Source: ARS98 sp030744725
GTDB taxonomy: Bacteria; Planctomycetota; Planctomycetia; Pirellulales; Pirellulaceae
Assembly: GCA_030744725.1 (NCBI GenBank)
Contig: JASLPZ010000084.1
Span: 1-23,186, forward strand
Reading direction: 5' to 3'
DNA length: 23,186 bases
Made by a program: the position numbers and the translations under genes. The notes under the pieces are model-generated. The model was not told the DNA's origin and did not search any database. It worked only from the letters and a program-made list of their open reading frames with translations. The first letter of the stretch is position 1. Each line of letters opens with the position of its first letter. Positions 16,249-23,186 of the stretch are shown piece by piece.

Positions 16249-17292
16249 TCATCTCTCCGTGGCTCCACCAATCGGCGGAGCGGACATAAGTAAGCCATTG
16301 AGCGAACCGTCTGTTTCTTCGATCAGTTGTACATCCAGCCGCCCGCCGCGCGAGCTCGTAAAACTACGTTGCCACGTTGGACCGTCGTGACGCCAGTCGG
16401 AAGTGGGCGTCCATGTCGGTACTGCCAATTGGCGGTTGTAAAACAATTGCCATGCGCGAATCGAGCCCGTCCCGCGAAATCCCACCATGACCGCACCGGA
16501 CTCCGCCTGCAATGACATGGTTCGTCGACTTTGCGGGGGAACGGGGAGAGCGCGGAATTGAGCGACAGGACCGAGTTGCGGGTTTTCCGCCGTCAACGTA
16601 AACACTGTCCAGCGGTCGCTTGGCAGATCTTCGTCCGACACGGCAGGAAAGGCCAACCCCCAGGATACCACGCGGCTCTCCATCGCGGCAACGATGCGAT
16701 CCTGGCCAGTTAAATCACGCGTTGGCTGATCGAGCACCGTCACGACCATCGGCAGAGGCGTTTCGATCTGGTACATCCGCCAGCGCGATGACGACTCGAC
16801 CGGTTCCTGCAGACGGATCTGCGTCAACATCTGCTGTTCGGCCGGTCCTGGTGTTCGATCGACATGGCTGATCCGCTCTGCCATCGTTCGGCAGTCAGCG
16901 CGAAGTCGCGCGAGTACTTCTGGCGTGTCGCCGCACAACTCGGATCGTGTTGCCAACAGGGGATAGTCGCCAAATGCCAACATGTGCCGCAGCGGTTTGG
17001 TTGCCGCGCCATCAGGCGATCGTCTTCGCTGGCCCGCTTCTGGCCCAACGACCTGCGCAAGTGGGTCCGACACCGCAGTCGATCTCGTGGCCGACCACCA
17101 TCGCAGGGCGTGCTGTCCGCCCACAGCACCGAGAATCAAGATCAAACCACTCGCCAAGACGTTGGTGGCAAACCCTGCGACGCGGCAGGCGAGTGTCTTC
17201 TTCGAAGGCTGCGAAGATGCTCGCACCGAGGCAGCTGCCGGGGGGTCGGGGCGCGCGGCGATGTTTCCGGATTCCATCGGTTGGTGAGCCAT
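16249..17292 (-). CDS. Unknown single-span membrane protein in the Tad gene string
   Basis: The protein has 347 residues from ATG-17292. A Pro/Ala/Ser-rich N-terminal stretch of about 30 residues precedes a membrane helix at about 35-60. The remaining 280 residues would lie outside the cytoplasm and contain beta-rich segments but no motif I recognise. The gene starts 13 bases after the TadE-like gene and ends three bases before the cpaB-like gene, so it is almost certainly co-expressed and probably part of the pilus envelope apparatus. An upstream ATG at 17337 would overlap the previous gene and has no better support. Confidence 0.72.
   Translation of the reverse strand: MAHQPMESGNIAARPDPPAAASVRASSQPSKKTLACRVAGFATNVLASGLILILGAVGGQHALRWWSATRSTAVSDPLAQVVGPEAGQRRRSPDGAATKPLRHMLAFGDYPLLATRSELCGDTPEVLARLRADCRTMAERISHVDRTPGPAEQQMLTQIRLQEPVESSSRWRMYQIETPLPMVVTVLDQPTRDLTGQDRIVAAMESRVVSWGLAFPAVSDEDLPSDRWTVFTLTAENPQLGPVAQFRALPVPPQSRRTMSLQAESGAVMVGFRGTGSIRAWQLFYNRQLAVPTWTPTSDWRHDGPTWQRSFTSSRGGRLDVQLIEETDGSLNGLLMSAPPIGGATER
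16253..16258 (-). promoter_or_regulatory. Ribosome-binding site of the CpaB-like gene
   Basis: On the minus strand GGAGAG lies seven bases before ATG-16245, overlapping the end of the preceding gene. It is one of the few strong Shine-Dalgarno sites in this gene string. Confidence 0.6.
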
Positions 17293-17305
17293 GCGAGTCA
17301 GACAA

Positions 17306-18367
17306 TTAGGGGATTTCGGCGTCGGCGCGGCGAGCAAGGTCGGCTTCGAGTCGCCCGAGCCGATCTTGATAGGCTTCCAGCTGGTCGATCTTGGGGCGAA
17401 GTTCCGCCATTTCGGCCTGGATCTCCGCGCGGCGACGCGGTGTAGGAGGAGGCGTGCGATTCAGTTCGTCTTCTAGCTCGTTCCACCGACGCTGGTACAT
17501 GCTCAAAAAGAAATTGGTCATCTGCCTGGGGAGTCGGCTGATCTGCCCAAATCGAATCCGACGCCCCGCGCCACGCGTATCGACGAGCGGTTGGACATGA
17601 TTCGCATATACCGTTTCCAAGTCCAATTCACAAGCACTCCCGGTGCGCGGGTGAAAGTCGACGTAGCGGCCGGTGTACCGCAGAATGTCTTCGTCGCGAT
17701 CCAGAACGCGGAGGCTGCTGTAGTGCGGTATGGATAGTGTCCCCCGCACGGCGTTGGCGAACGCTCGCGGCAATGCGGGCGCCGTTCGAGGCAATTCGTA
17801 TAGGATCTTGACGCGACGAAACCGATTTGGGATTCCCATCTGTGCCGATTGCCATTTAAGGTCGAGTAGCGGGTTTTCGATATCACCGCTTTGATAGTCG
17901 CCCAGCCTAGGCATCAGCGGATACTCTCGGTTAACTTCCGAGATACCTTTAAAGGCACCGACGCGATCTGGATCCAGGATCGGATAGACTGAAAACCCGT
18001 TGGGCAAGGGACCGCGAATGACAGGCAAATTGATCTCCGGGTCATCCAGCTGGACGATCTGTTGATCTGCGGGCTCGATGGTCATTTCGGCGTCTGTTGG
18101 CCAAGCGGGTCTCGGTCGACCCTCATCGGCCCCTGTACGAGGCCAACGCGTGCGCCAGGCTGCGTGTCGGGATACGACTTCGCCCCGCACGCGCCATGTG
18201 GCAAACGTTCCAAAATTTACCATCAAGGCCATGGTGAACAACAAGATCGGCAACCACATTACCAGCTCCAACGGAGCCAGACCTCGCCGCCGCGCGCGAC
18301 GGCGCCTGATACGAAGGCGGAGTCGGATGTCCGTTGGCGAGACAGTTGTTAGTGATGGCTTAGCCAC
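17306..18367 (-). CDS. TadE-like pseudopilin with long C-terminal part
   Basis: The protein has 353 residues. A very Arg-rich cytoplasmic N-terminus (16-28) leads into RRGLAPLELVMWLPILL, a type IV prepilin-like site with Gly 29 before the cut and Glu at +5, followed by one membrane helix. This is the TadE signature; TadE-like pseudopilins are processed by the prepilin peptidase. The extracytoplasmic part is much longer than a usual TadE (about 150-200 residues) and ends in a helical, probably coiled-coil tail (about 285-350). The start is a GTG lying 19 bases inside the preceding TadG-like gene, which suggests translational coupling. Confidence 0.78.
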   Translation of the reverse strand: MAKPSLTTVSPTDIRLRLRIRRRRARRRGLAPLELVMWLPILLFTMALMVNFGTFATWRVRGEVVSRHAAWRTRWPRTGADEGRPRPAWPTDAEMTIEPADQQIVQLDDPEINLPVIRGPLPNGFSVYPILDPDRVGAFKGISEVNREYPLMPRLGDYQSGDIENPLLDLKWQSAQMGIPNRFRRVKILYELPRTAPALPRAFANAVRGTLSIPHYSSLRVLDRDEDILRYTGRYVDFHPRTGSACELDLETVYANHVQPLVDTRGAGRRIRFGQISRLPRQMTNFFLSMYQRRWNELEDELNRTPPPTPRRRAEIQAEMAELRPKIDQLEAYQDRLGRLEADLARRADAEIP

Positions 18368-19992
18368 TGCAGATCTTCGCTCGTCAAAGGGGTCAAATCG
18401 GGTAATTCAAACGCTGGCATATGGTTGACGTACGGTTGAAGGCTGAGGATCTCCGGTATCGAACTGCTCGTCGCCGGCGTCAGTTGCACTGTCCAGTTCT
18501 GAGTGACAAGATCCCATCGCGAGGGGAACCACCGGCCGCTCTGCCGCCGCACAATCCACGGAAGCTCGTCTTCGTCGCCGGGCGATTCGTCGGAATCCTC
18601 AGTTGGTTCGCCGTTGGGATCATCGCTACCGGGGCCATCGCTACCGGGATCAATTTGCCACGCAATCCGCTGTTGTTCCAGCACCGATTGTTCCAGCACC
18701 GATCGTTCCAGCACCGATTGTTCCAGCACCGATTGTCCACCTATGCCAGGGATTGGAATTGGTATCTGTTCGCCCGGTATGCCACCACCAGTATCCCCGG
18801 GTCTGCCATCCGCAGTGCCGGCTGCCGGATCCAGCCAATGTTTCACGAGACGCGCGTGCGGCACAAACATCATCAACTGTGCGTACGCTGTACTGTCGTT
18901 TTCGATTGGGTTCTGATAGATGCCCGGGATGCGATCGTCGATTTTGTCACGGTAGACGACACCGACGAACATGAAGTCCTGTTCGAGGTGACGGTTCACG
19001 TCATAAACGTCGTTCAACTTGTGGCGAATCTGGAACGGTAGGTTAGTCTCGGGGTACTCGTTAACCAGCAGTCGCTGCAGTTGTCCGCAAGTGAAGATCC
19101 GCCACAAGTTAGCGAATTGAGACATTTTTCCATAATCGTCAAACGCCTGCATGGATTCGTTGTTCCACCGCCGCAGGTATTCGTGTGCAAGCTCGGAGCG
19201 TTGTTGCCGCGCGTCCTCCATGTACTCTTCCTGGTTTGGCACATCATCCATCACAGGATCGACCACGGGGAGCGTCCGCCGCTCGTATTCGCTGATCCCC
19301 CCGACGGGATCCGCAACGGTTCGCCACAAGACGCCGCGCAGTTCGACCGGTCGTGGCCAGGCTTGGCCGTGACGCCGTGCGACTTCGTCGGTCGCGTACT
19401 GCGCCAGACGGGGCGTCGATTCGACGAGCGCCCGTTGGAATTCAGGGATCATTCGCTCGGCCAGGATCGTCTCGAACACCGGCGACATGATCTCCGACGC
19501 GGCATATGCCCACTGGCTGAACGTAAACACCATTTCGCGTTCGCGGGGAACTTTTTCTTCGATGGCCAAGCCCAACTGATCGAAACGCGGAAACTCGGAA
19601 CCGATCAACGTCGGTGCGATGCGCGCCCAGTTGTCGAGGATTGCCGGTGTCATGCTTTCCGCGTTGCGTTCGTTTCCTTCGCGAAAAAACGCCGTGATTG
19701 CGAAGACATCGGACATCAAGTGGTTTGTGAACGCTAACGTGTTCATGCCACGCCCCACAACCACGCCGCCGGCATAGGTGGCCGAATCGGCTGCATTTTG
19801 CATCTTGACTTTTTGATCGACCTGCCGCCCCGCGTTCATCACCAGTCCCAGCAAGAATACCAGCAGCATCAGCCCGAACACCGATACGATGCTGATCGAG
19901 CCCTCTTGGTCTCGATGGACTCGAGCGATCAGCGATCGCTGGGCGACCATTGGACGCAGCACGCGGTAGCGGAAAAAAGATGCTGAGTTCAT
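18349..19992 (-). CDS. TadG-like pilus-associated protein
   Basis: The protein has 547 residues. The N-terminal TadG-like segment (GSISIVSVFGLMLLVFLLGLV, about 31-51) and the block NAGRQVDQKVKMQNAADSAT are typical of putative Flp pilus assembly TadG N-termini. The large extracytoplasmic part has no recognised enzyme motif. Near 425-475 it carries a QSVLE pentapeptide repeat (18676-18735), then an acidic, low-complexity stretch rich in Asp, Glu, Gly, Pro and Ser. Its ATG overlaps the stop of the preceding gene in an ATGA arrangement, a sign of coupled translation. Confidence 0.82.
   Translation of the reverse strand: MNSASFFRYRVLRPMVAQRSLIARVHRDQEGSISIVSVFGLMLLVFLLGLVMNAGRQVDQKVKMQNAADSATYAGGVVVGRGMNTLAFTNHLMSDVFAITAFFREGNERNAESMTPAILDNWARIAPTLIGSEFPRFDQLGLAIEEKVPREREMVFTFSQWAYAASEIMSPVFETILAERMIPEFQRALVESTPRLAQYATDEVARRHGQAWPRPVELRGVLWRTVADPVGGISEYERRTLPVVDPVMDDVPNQEEYMEDARQQRSELAHEYLRRWNNESMQAFDDYGKMSQFANLWRIFTCGQLQRLLVNEYPETNLPFQIRHKLNDVYDVNRHLEQDFMFVGVVYRDKIDDRIPGIYQNPIENDSTAYAQLMMFVPHARLVKHWLDPAAGTADGRPGDTGGGIPGEQIPIPIPGIGGQSVLEQSVLERSVLEQSVLEQQRIAWQIDPGSDGPGSDDPNGEPTEDSDESPGDEDELPWIVRRQSGRWFPSRWDLVTQNWTVQLTPATSSSIPEILSLQPYVNHMPAFELPDLTPLTSEDLQWLSHH
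18676..18735 (-). repeat. 15-nt minisatellite, four copies
   Basis: Four head-to-tail copies of TTCCAGCACCGATTG (one with a single T-to-C change) encode QSVLE or RSVLE on the minus strand, in the TadG-like gene. The period keeps the frame, so copy-number change would alter protein length only. Confidence 0.9.
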
Positions 19993-21023
19993 GACCCCAT
20001 CTCCAGTTCCGTTGGCAACGGGATGCGTGGCTGAATGTACGGTACCAAGGGCTTTTCGCCCTCGTTGTTCAATCGTAGCGTTGCATTCAGGGAATAGACG
20101 TAGGTGCCACGGCGGCGCAGGACACGATCCGCCACTGGGTCTTCGGAGACCACGTCACCGTTGGAGTCGCGGACAGGAGTTCGTCTAGCGAGCAGCCTGC
20201 CTGGACCAGGCAATAAAGAAAAGTCGTGCGTGACCGTGACCAGAATCTGATCTTGCCAACCGATTTCATTGAATGCGAATTCTTCGTGGCGTGACGAAAT
20301 GTCATGCGTTACCAAGGGTGGTTCGGTATCCTTGTGACGAATTTCGATCAGCACGGACGTGTTGTCCAGCGCATACCCAAACTTATTGCGCAAGCGAGCC
20401 GGCACGCGTGGGTTGGCCGCGGCGGTGGGCGAAATCGCACGATAGGCGAGCTCCAGCGAGTCCGTTGGGTAGCGCGTGGCACCGACATCACGCGACGGGC
20501 AGATCGACATCAACGCCATCGCCGCCGCCAAACGCACTTTTTCGACTTTCGGGCTACCCGCTTCGATCCGATACCGACGGTACGTCTGGCCTTCATCATC
20601 GGTCATCTCGCCCAGATCGACGTACGAACTGATGCGATTTTCTGTCTCATACGCGTCGCCCATGTTGGCGGGAATCCAGACGGCCGCGGATCGCACGGCC
20701 GCCATTGCGGCGTATTCGACCGCCAGGCGCCCAATCGTGATCTGGCTGAGCTGAACGATGAAAAGCATCACCATGACGAATAATGGCAGCGTCAAGACGA
20801 AGCTCAAGCTTTGCACGGCCCCGGTTTCGTCGCGATGCAACTGCCGCAGCGACAACGATGAAGTTGTTGCCCCAAACGCATCGCCGCCGGCAGCCTGCGA
20901 GCAGGAGTTCGTCGACGTGATCCAGCGAGCGCCGCTGCACGCAACCAACAGCCGCAACACCCCGGCTGAAAGCAGAATCCCGGTCAGATAGGGTAGGCAA
21001 TCGATCAGCGATTCAGGCGTCAT
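19989..21023 (-). CDS. TadE-like protein with an extra N-terminal hydrophobic segment
   Basis: The protein has 344 residues. The TadE-like helix (about 69-92) follows RDETG, with Gly 68 in the place of a prepilin cut site, but the usual Glu at +5 is Leu, so processing is uncertain. Unlike a normal TadE, another hydrophobic stretch (about 9-30) precedes it. No nearby ATG start would remove it; a downstream GTG or TTG cannot be excluded. The large C-terminal part is beta-rich and extracytoplasmic. The gene starts 19 bases after the prepilin peptidase gene and is coupled to the TadG-like gene by ATGA. Confidence 0.78.
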   Translation of the reverse strand: MTPESLIDCLPYLTGILLSAGVLRLLVACSGARWITSTNSCSQAAGGDAFGATTSSLSLRQLHRDETGAVQSLSFVLTLPLFVMVMLFIVQLSQITIGRLAVEYAAMAAVRSAAVWIPANMGDAYETENRISSYVDLGEMTDDEGQTYRRYRIEAGSPKVEKVRLAAAMALMSICPSRDVGATRYPTDSLELAYRAISPTAAANPRVPARLRNKFGYALDNTSVLIEIRHKDTEPPLVTHDISSRHEEFAFNEIGWQDQILVTVTHDFSLLPGPGRLLARRTPVRDSNGDVVSEDPVADRVLRRRGTYVYSLNATLRLNNEGEKPLVPYIQPRIPLPTELEMGS

Positions 21024-21042
21024 GTCGTCAGCGTCCCGGCGC

Positions 21043-21612
21043 TCACATCCAGCTGGCCAAATCGAGTCGGACGATCCAGAAGGCAGCCATCGTGCTCGGT
21101 GAAAGGAACAAATCGGTTTTCAACGGTTGTCGCTCTTGGTCAGACAATTGAAAGGCGCTGCCCAGGCGGAGTTTGTACAACGCAAACCGGGCGCTTCGCA
21201 CGATCAGTGCCGGCAAGCCGTAGCGCCACACCAACACAATCAACGCCATGCACGCGGCCAGGACGAAGGTCCAGAGCATCACCTCAAGTCCAGCCATAAC
21301 ACCCAGGAACGCGCCGACCATGGCCAGCAGTTTGATGTCGCCACCGCCAATGCCTCCAGGAAAAAACACGTAACACACCAGCATCATGCCACCACAGGCC
21401 GACATTCCCACCAGGCTGTCGGACGGTGCAACGGCACCCCAGACGTCTAGCGAGTTGAGTCCCGTCGTTTGAGCGAACAAGCTGCAAGCCAAGCTCAGTG
21501 CAATCGCCAACAGAATGCCAGAATAAGTTGTCCAGTTGTAGATCTTGCGCCACCGCACATCCGTGTAGGTAGCTACCAACAAAAATCCAAATAACAGCAC
21601 GGTAACAGCCAT
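21043..21612 (-). CDS. tadV: Prepilin peptidase, TadV/CpaA type (A24 aspartic protease)
   Basis: From ATG-21612 the protein has 189 residues, a normal size for the non-methylating CpaA/TadV class. Several membrane helices carry the two catalytic Asp motifs: TDVRWRKIYN near residue 17 and GGIGGGDIKLL (the GxGD motif). It would cut the leader from the Flp-like pilins and TadE-like pseudopilins encoded around it. A weak GAGG lies about nine bases upstream. Earlier in-frame starts (21750, 21684) overlap the pilin gene and would add a hydrophilic leader not typical of the family, so the third ATG was chosen. Confidence 0.88.
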   Translation of the reverse strand: MAVTVLLFGFLLVATYTDVRWRKIYNWTTYSGILLAIALSLACSLFAQTTGLNSLDVWGAVAPSDSLVGMSACGGMMLVCYVFFPGGIGGGDIKLLAMVGAFLGVMAGLEVMLWTFVLAACMALIVLVWRYGLPALIVRSARFALYKLRLGSAFQLSDQERQPLKTDLFLSPSTMAAFWIVRLDLASWM

Positions 21613-21664
21613 TGCCAAGCGCCTCGTCGCACAGCCATTGTTCGGCCTGAGACGCAAACTGAAC

Positions 21665-21928
21665 TCATTCTCCTCCAGCGGCATCCAACGCGCCGCCTTC
21701 CAACTCGTCCATTCCTTCGTTGAAGAATTTTCTGATCCGCGGCCAACCAAATTTGATGATGAAGATCAGGATCGGCAAGGCGATTGCCGCAATGATCAAG
21801 ATCGTTTCGATACTGACTCCGCCACGTTCATCCGCGTGGATCCGCTTGCAGATTGTCCACAGTGTCGTCGCAGGTGCATCGTCAGCGGTCTTCTGCGTGG
21901 GTGCTGCTTTGGCCGATTGCGGATTCAC
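21665..21928 (-). CDS. Flp-type pilin (probable major or minor subunit)
   Basis: The protein has 87 residues. A hydrophilic leader of 36 residues ends in ERG, followed by GVSIE, so Glu lies at +5 if the cut is after Gly 36. A hydrophobic helix (41-59) and a short basic/acidic tail follow. This is the Flp pilin plan, although Thr replaces the usual Tyr at +6. The start is GTG-21928, with AGGCGAG seven bases upstream. It lies 23 bases after the other small pilin gene and 52 bases before the prepilin peptidase. Confidence 0.78.
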   Translation of the reverse strand: MNPQSAKAAPTQKTADDAPATTLWTICKRIHADERGGVSIETILIIAAIALPILIFIIKFGWPRIRKFFNEGMDELEGGALDAAGGE

Positions 21929-21951
21929 GGTTTGGCTCGCCTATGATTCTG

Positions 21952-22152
21952 TTACAGAAAAGGCCACGAAATAAGCACGCATGTCATTTCATAGACCAAG
22001 TTCATTATTCTCGGCCCCGCCCACATTACAAAGCCCGCCAGGGGCAATACAACGCAAATCAGAAGCACATAGTCCAGCGTCGCGACACCCTGGCGACGGA
22101 GGCGTAACCTACGTAGCGGCACTGGATTGCCTTTGCAGTCACACCGCGCCAT
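21952..22152 (-). CDS. Flp-like small pilin with Asp at +5
   Basis: From ATG-22152 the protein has 66 residues. The leader is short and strongly basic (PLRRLRLRRQG), and GVATLDYVLLICVVLPLAG follows. This matches the Flp pattern G-xxxx-E-Y, with Asp in place of Glu at +5 and Tyr kept at +6. One hydrophobic helix (about 26-45) is present. It is the first gene of the Tad string. Longer in-frame readings to 22311 add no recognisable sequence and run into the probable promoter. Confidence 0.72.
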   Translation of the reverse strand: MARCDCKGNPVPLRRLRLRRQGVATLDYVLLICVVLPLAGFVMWAGPRIMNLVYEMTCVLISWPFL

Positions 22153-22225
22153 GGCAGTCTCAGTAAACAAACACACTCGGATTGGTGGTCTTTCGAACGA
22201 AATCCCGTCCGATACGGTACATTCG

Positions 22226-22253
22226 ATTGTAATGCATCGCCTCTGGCGAGCAA
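22226..22253 (-). promoter_or_regulatory. Candidate promoter of the Tad gene string
   Basis: On the minus strand TTGCTC (22253-22248) and TACAAT (22231-22226) are separated by 16 bases and lie about 75 bases before the first pilin ATG. The -10 box matches five of six positions; the -35 box is weak. It lies in the 240-bp gap between the thioesterase and pilin genes, which otherwise holds only the hairpin at 22338-22359. Confidence 0.35.
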
Positions 22254-22337
22254 CCGATTTTCGCCGCAGACAACGTGCAAGTCCCGTTGGTGAGGCGATT
22301 TGGCGATTCATACCCGGACCTACGGACGGACCGGCGA

Positions 22338-22359
22338 TTTTGCGGCGGTTCGCCGAAAA
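22338..22359. terminator. Hairpin after the thioesterase gene, possible terminator
   Basis: TTTT-G-CGGCG, loop GTT, CGCCG-AAAA forms a nine-pair stem with one bulged G, about 34 bases past the thioesterase stop. There is no T-run after the stem on the minus strand, so it is not a classical intrinsic terminator. Confidence 0.35.
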
Positions 22360-22392
22360 CTGGCCGTGTCGGTACTCCAGATTTGCCGCCGG

Positions 22393-22860
22393 TTACGCGA
22401 ACGACTTGCCCTCAAATTGCTCAATCGCGGAGCGAATTTCGTCCGAAATTCGAATTGGTCGATTCGTTTCGTAGTCAAAGACAACGATCACCGAGGAGCC
22501 ATCTGCCGCGATCGCTTGCTGCGTCTCGCTGTAAACAACATGTTCCATTGTCAGACTACTTCGTCCCAACCGCGAAACGCGGGCGCCGATTCGAACCGTG
22601 TCCGGGAAGTGCAACTGGCGGCGATAGTTGCAACCGATCGAAGCCAGAATCGGCCCCATTTTATGACTGTCAAGCATCAGAGGGCGGTTTCCCTGCTCGA
22701 AATAGGCGATGCGCGACGATTCAAGCCAGCGGATCGGCACGGTGTTGTTGACATGACCGAAGGCGTCTTGATCGCCCCATTGAATCGGCAATCGAATGAC
22801 GATCGGAAAATCGACCAATTCGTTCGGTTGGTCACTGCCAGGTACGTCCGGTTTCATCAT
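22393..22860 (-). CDS. Hot-dog acyl-CoA thioesterase (4-hydroxybenzoyl-CoA thioesterase family)
   Basis: From ATG-22860 the protein has 155 residues, the normal size for single hot-dog proteins. The motif WGDQDAFGHVNNTVPIRWLE carries the Asp and the GHVNN segment typical of YbgC/4HBT-type thioesterases, which hydrolyse acyl-CoA thioesters in the cytoplasm. Which acyl group it uses cannot be read from the sequence. A -10-like TATTAT at 22933-22928 supports this start over the longer frame to 22950, whose start would lie upstream of that box. A tandem ATG (22857) is an equal alternative. It reads towards the Tad genes but is separated from them by 240 bases. Confidence 0.87.
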   Translation of the reverse strand: MMKPDVPGSDQPNELVDFPIVIRLPIQWGDQDAFGHVNNTVPIRWLESSRIAYFEQGNRPLMLDSHKMGPILASIGCNYRRQLHFPDTVRIGARVSRLGRSSLTMEHVVYSETQQAIAADGSSVIVVFDYETNRPIRISDEIRSAIEQFEGKSFA

Positions 22861-22927
22861 GTGAACTGCCCTGAGTGGCTCGGGCCGCGCTACGGCTCGC
22901 AGATGGTCGAGAACGTTGAGCATCTCT

Positions 22928-22933
22928 ATAATA
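22928..22933 (-). promoter_or_regulatory. Possible -10 box of the thioesterase gene
   Basis: TATTAT on the minus strand lies 67 bases before ATG-22860. No good -35 match is found at the usual distance. Confidence 0.25.
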
Positions 22934-22977
22934 GTCGTCCAGCTTACCAATGCTTAGCAGTGTTCGATCTTTTATTA

Positions 22978-23002
22978 TCGTCTTTCGCTCCGCGAAAGGC
23001 GA
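22978..23002. repeat. Intergenic palindrome with CTCCG apex
   Basis: Bases 22978-22988 pair with 22992-23002: eleven pairs with one G-T wobble, around the loop TCC. The stem tip reads CTCCG, as in the hairpin at 160-184. The gap 22951-23186 holds no convincing gene, only this and the next hairpin. It looks like a REP-type dispersed element, perhaps also acting at a transcript end. Confidence 0.6.
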
Positions 23003-23092
23003 CTATCGGACAGTAATTCCTCGGACGTTACTTCGCAGTGGATTCAAAAACCGGTTCTCACCCGACGTCGCACCCTCGTCGTTCTTAGTCAT

Positions 23093-23124
23093 AATCGTAA
23101 TCCTCGTCGCGCACGATTACGATT
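23093..23124. repeat. Perfect 10-bp inverted repeat
   Basis: AATCGTAATC (23093-23102) and GATTACGATT (23115-23124) are exact reverse complements around a 12-base loop. It may be a binding site for a dimeric regulator or another dispersed palindrome. Confidence 0.5.
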
Positions 23125-23149
23125 GAGATTAGGAGTTCTTTGGGCGAAT

Positions 23150-23161
23150 GGGGTCGGGAGT
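23150..23161 (-). repeat. 12-bp motif, inverted copy of 50-61
   Basis: GGGGTCGGGAGT is the exact reverse complement of bases 50-61. Both lie in gene-free DNA at opposite ends of the window. Confidence 0.4.
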
Positions 23162-23186
23162 CTTTTTCGGACAACGACTTGCGATC

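Noticed and set aside
19081..19737. 218-codon plus-strand open frame opposite the TadG-like gene; likewise 12104-12811 opposite tadB/tadC
   Set aside because: Both are antisense shadows of genes with recognised Tad domains and have unstructured Arg/His/Pro-rich translations.
22300..23016. 238-codon plus-strand open frame opposite the thioesterase gene
   Set aside because: No domain or start signal is seen, and the hot-dog motif is clear on the minus strand.
1..23186. CRISPR arrays, rRNA, tRNA and insertion-sequence transposase genes
   Set aside because: None seen: no regularly spaced direct repeats, no rRNA-like segments and no transposase motifs.

Overview
The window looks like a chromosomal segment of a planctomycete, most likely of the Pirellulales type. 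The reasons are the moderately high GC, weak or absent Shine-Dalgarno sites at many starts, a large membrane Ser/Thr kinase fused to a caspase-like domain, an FHA-TadA fusion, and long exported amidohydrolases. This assignment is an inference from gene style; no rRNA or other taxonomic marker is present.

Left part (1-6175, + strand). After a leader containing two hairpins comes a membrane-anchored DUF3179 protein (302-1420). Its reading frame is crossed by one in-frame TGA exactly where the family has the first Cys of its CxxC motif, and a short hairpin follows 15 nt later. I read it as a candidate selenoprotein (UxxC), with a simple nonsense mutation as the alternative. Next are two exported amidohydrolase-family genes: a 1079-residue double-domain protein (1554-4793), whose first half has lost the metal ligands and whose second half keeps them, and a 435-residue stand-alone protein (4868-6175) that also lacks the ligands.

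Middle and right part (22152 down to 6157, - strand). This is one long, tightly packed gene string. In order of transcription it holds two Flp-like small pilins, a prepilin peptidase (TadV/CpaA), TadE-like, TadG-like and a second TadE-like protein, an unknown membrane protein, a CpaB-like protein, FHA-TadA ATPase, TadB, TadC, a zinc-ribbon membrane protein, a kinase/pseudo-caspase receptor and an exported serine beta-lactamase-family hydrolase. It encodes the inner-membrane motor and the pseudopilins of a Tad (tight adherence) system. The outer-membrane secretin and TadZ/CpaE are not in the window. The FHA domain on the motor ATPase, with a Ser/Thr kinase from the same gene string, suggests phosphorylation-controlled pilus assembly.

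Far right (22393-23186). A small hot-dog acyl-CoA thioesterase gene is followed, in window order, by about 240 bases without a gene that hold two strong hairpins and a 12-bp motif also present, inverted, near the left end. These look like dispersed intergenic repeats. Several genes carry short in-frame tandem repeats, three of them with a 15-nt period.
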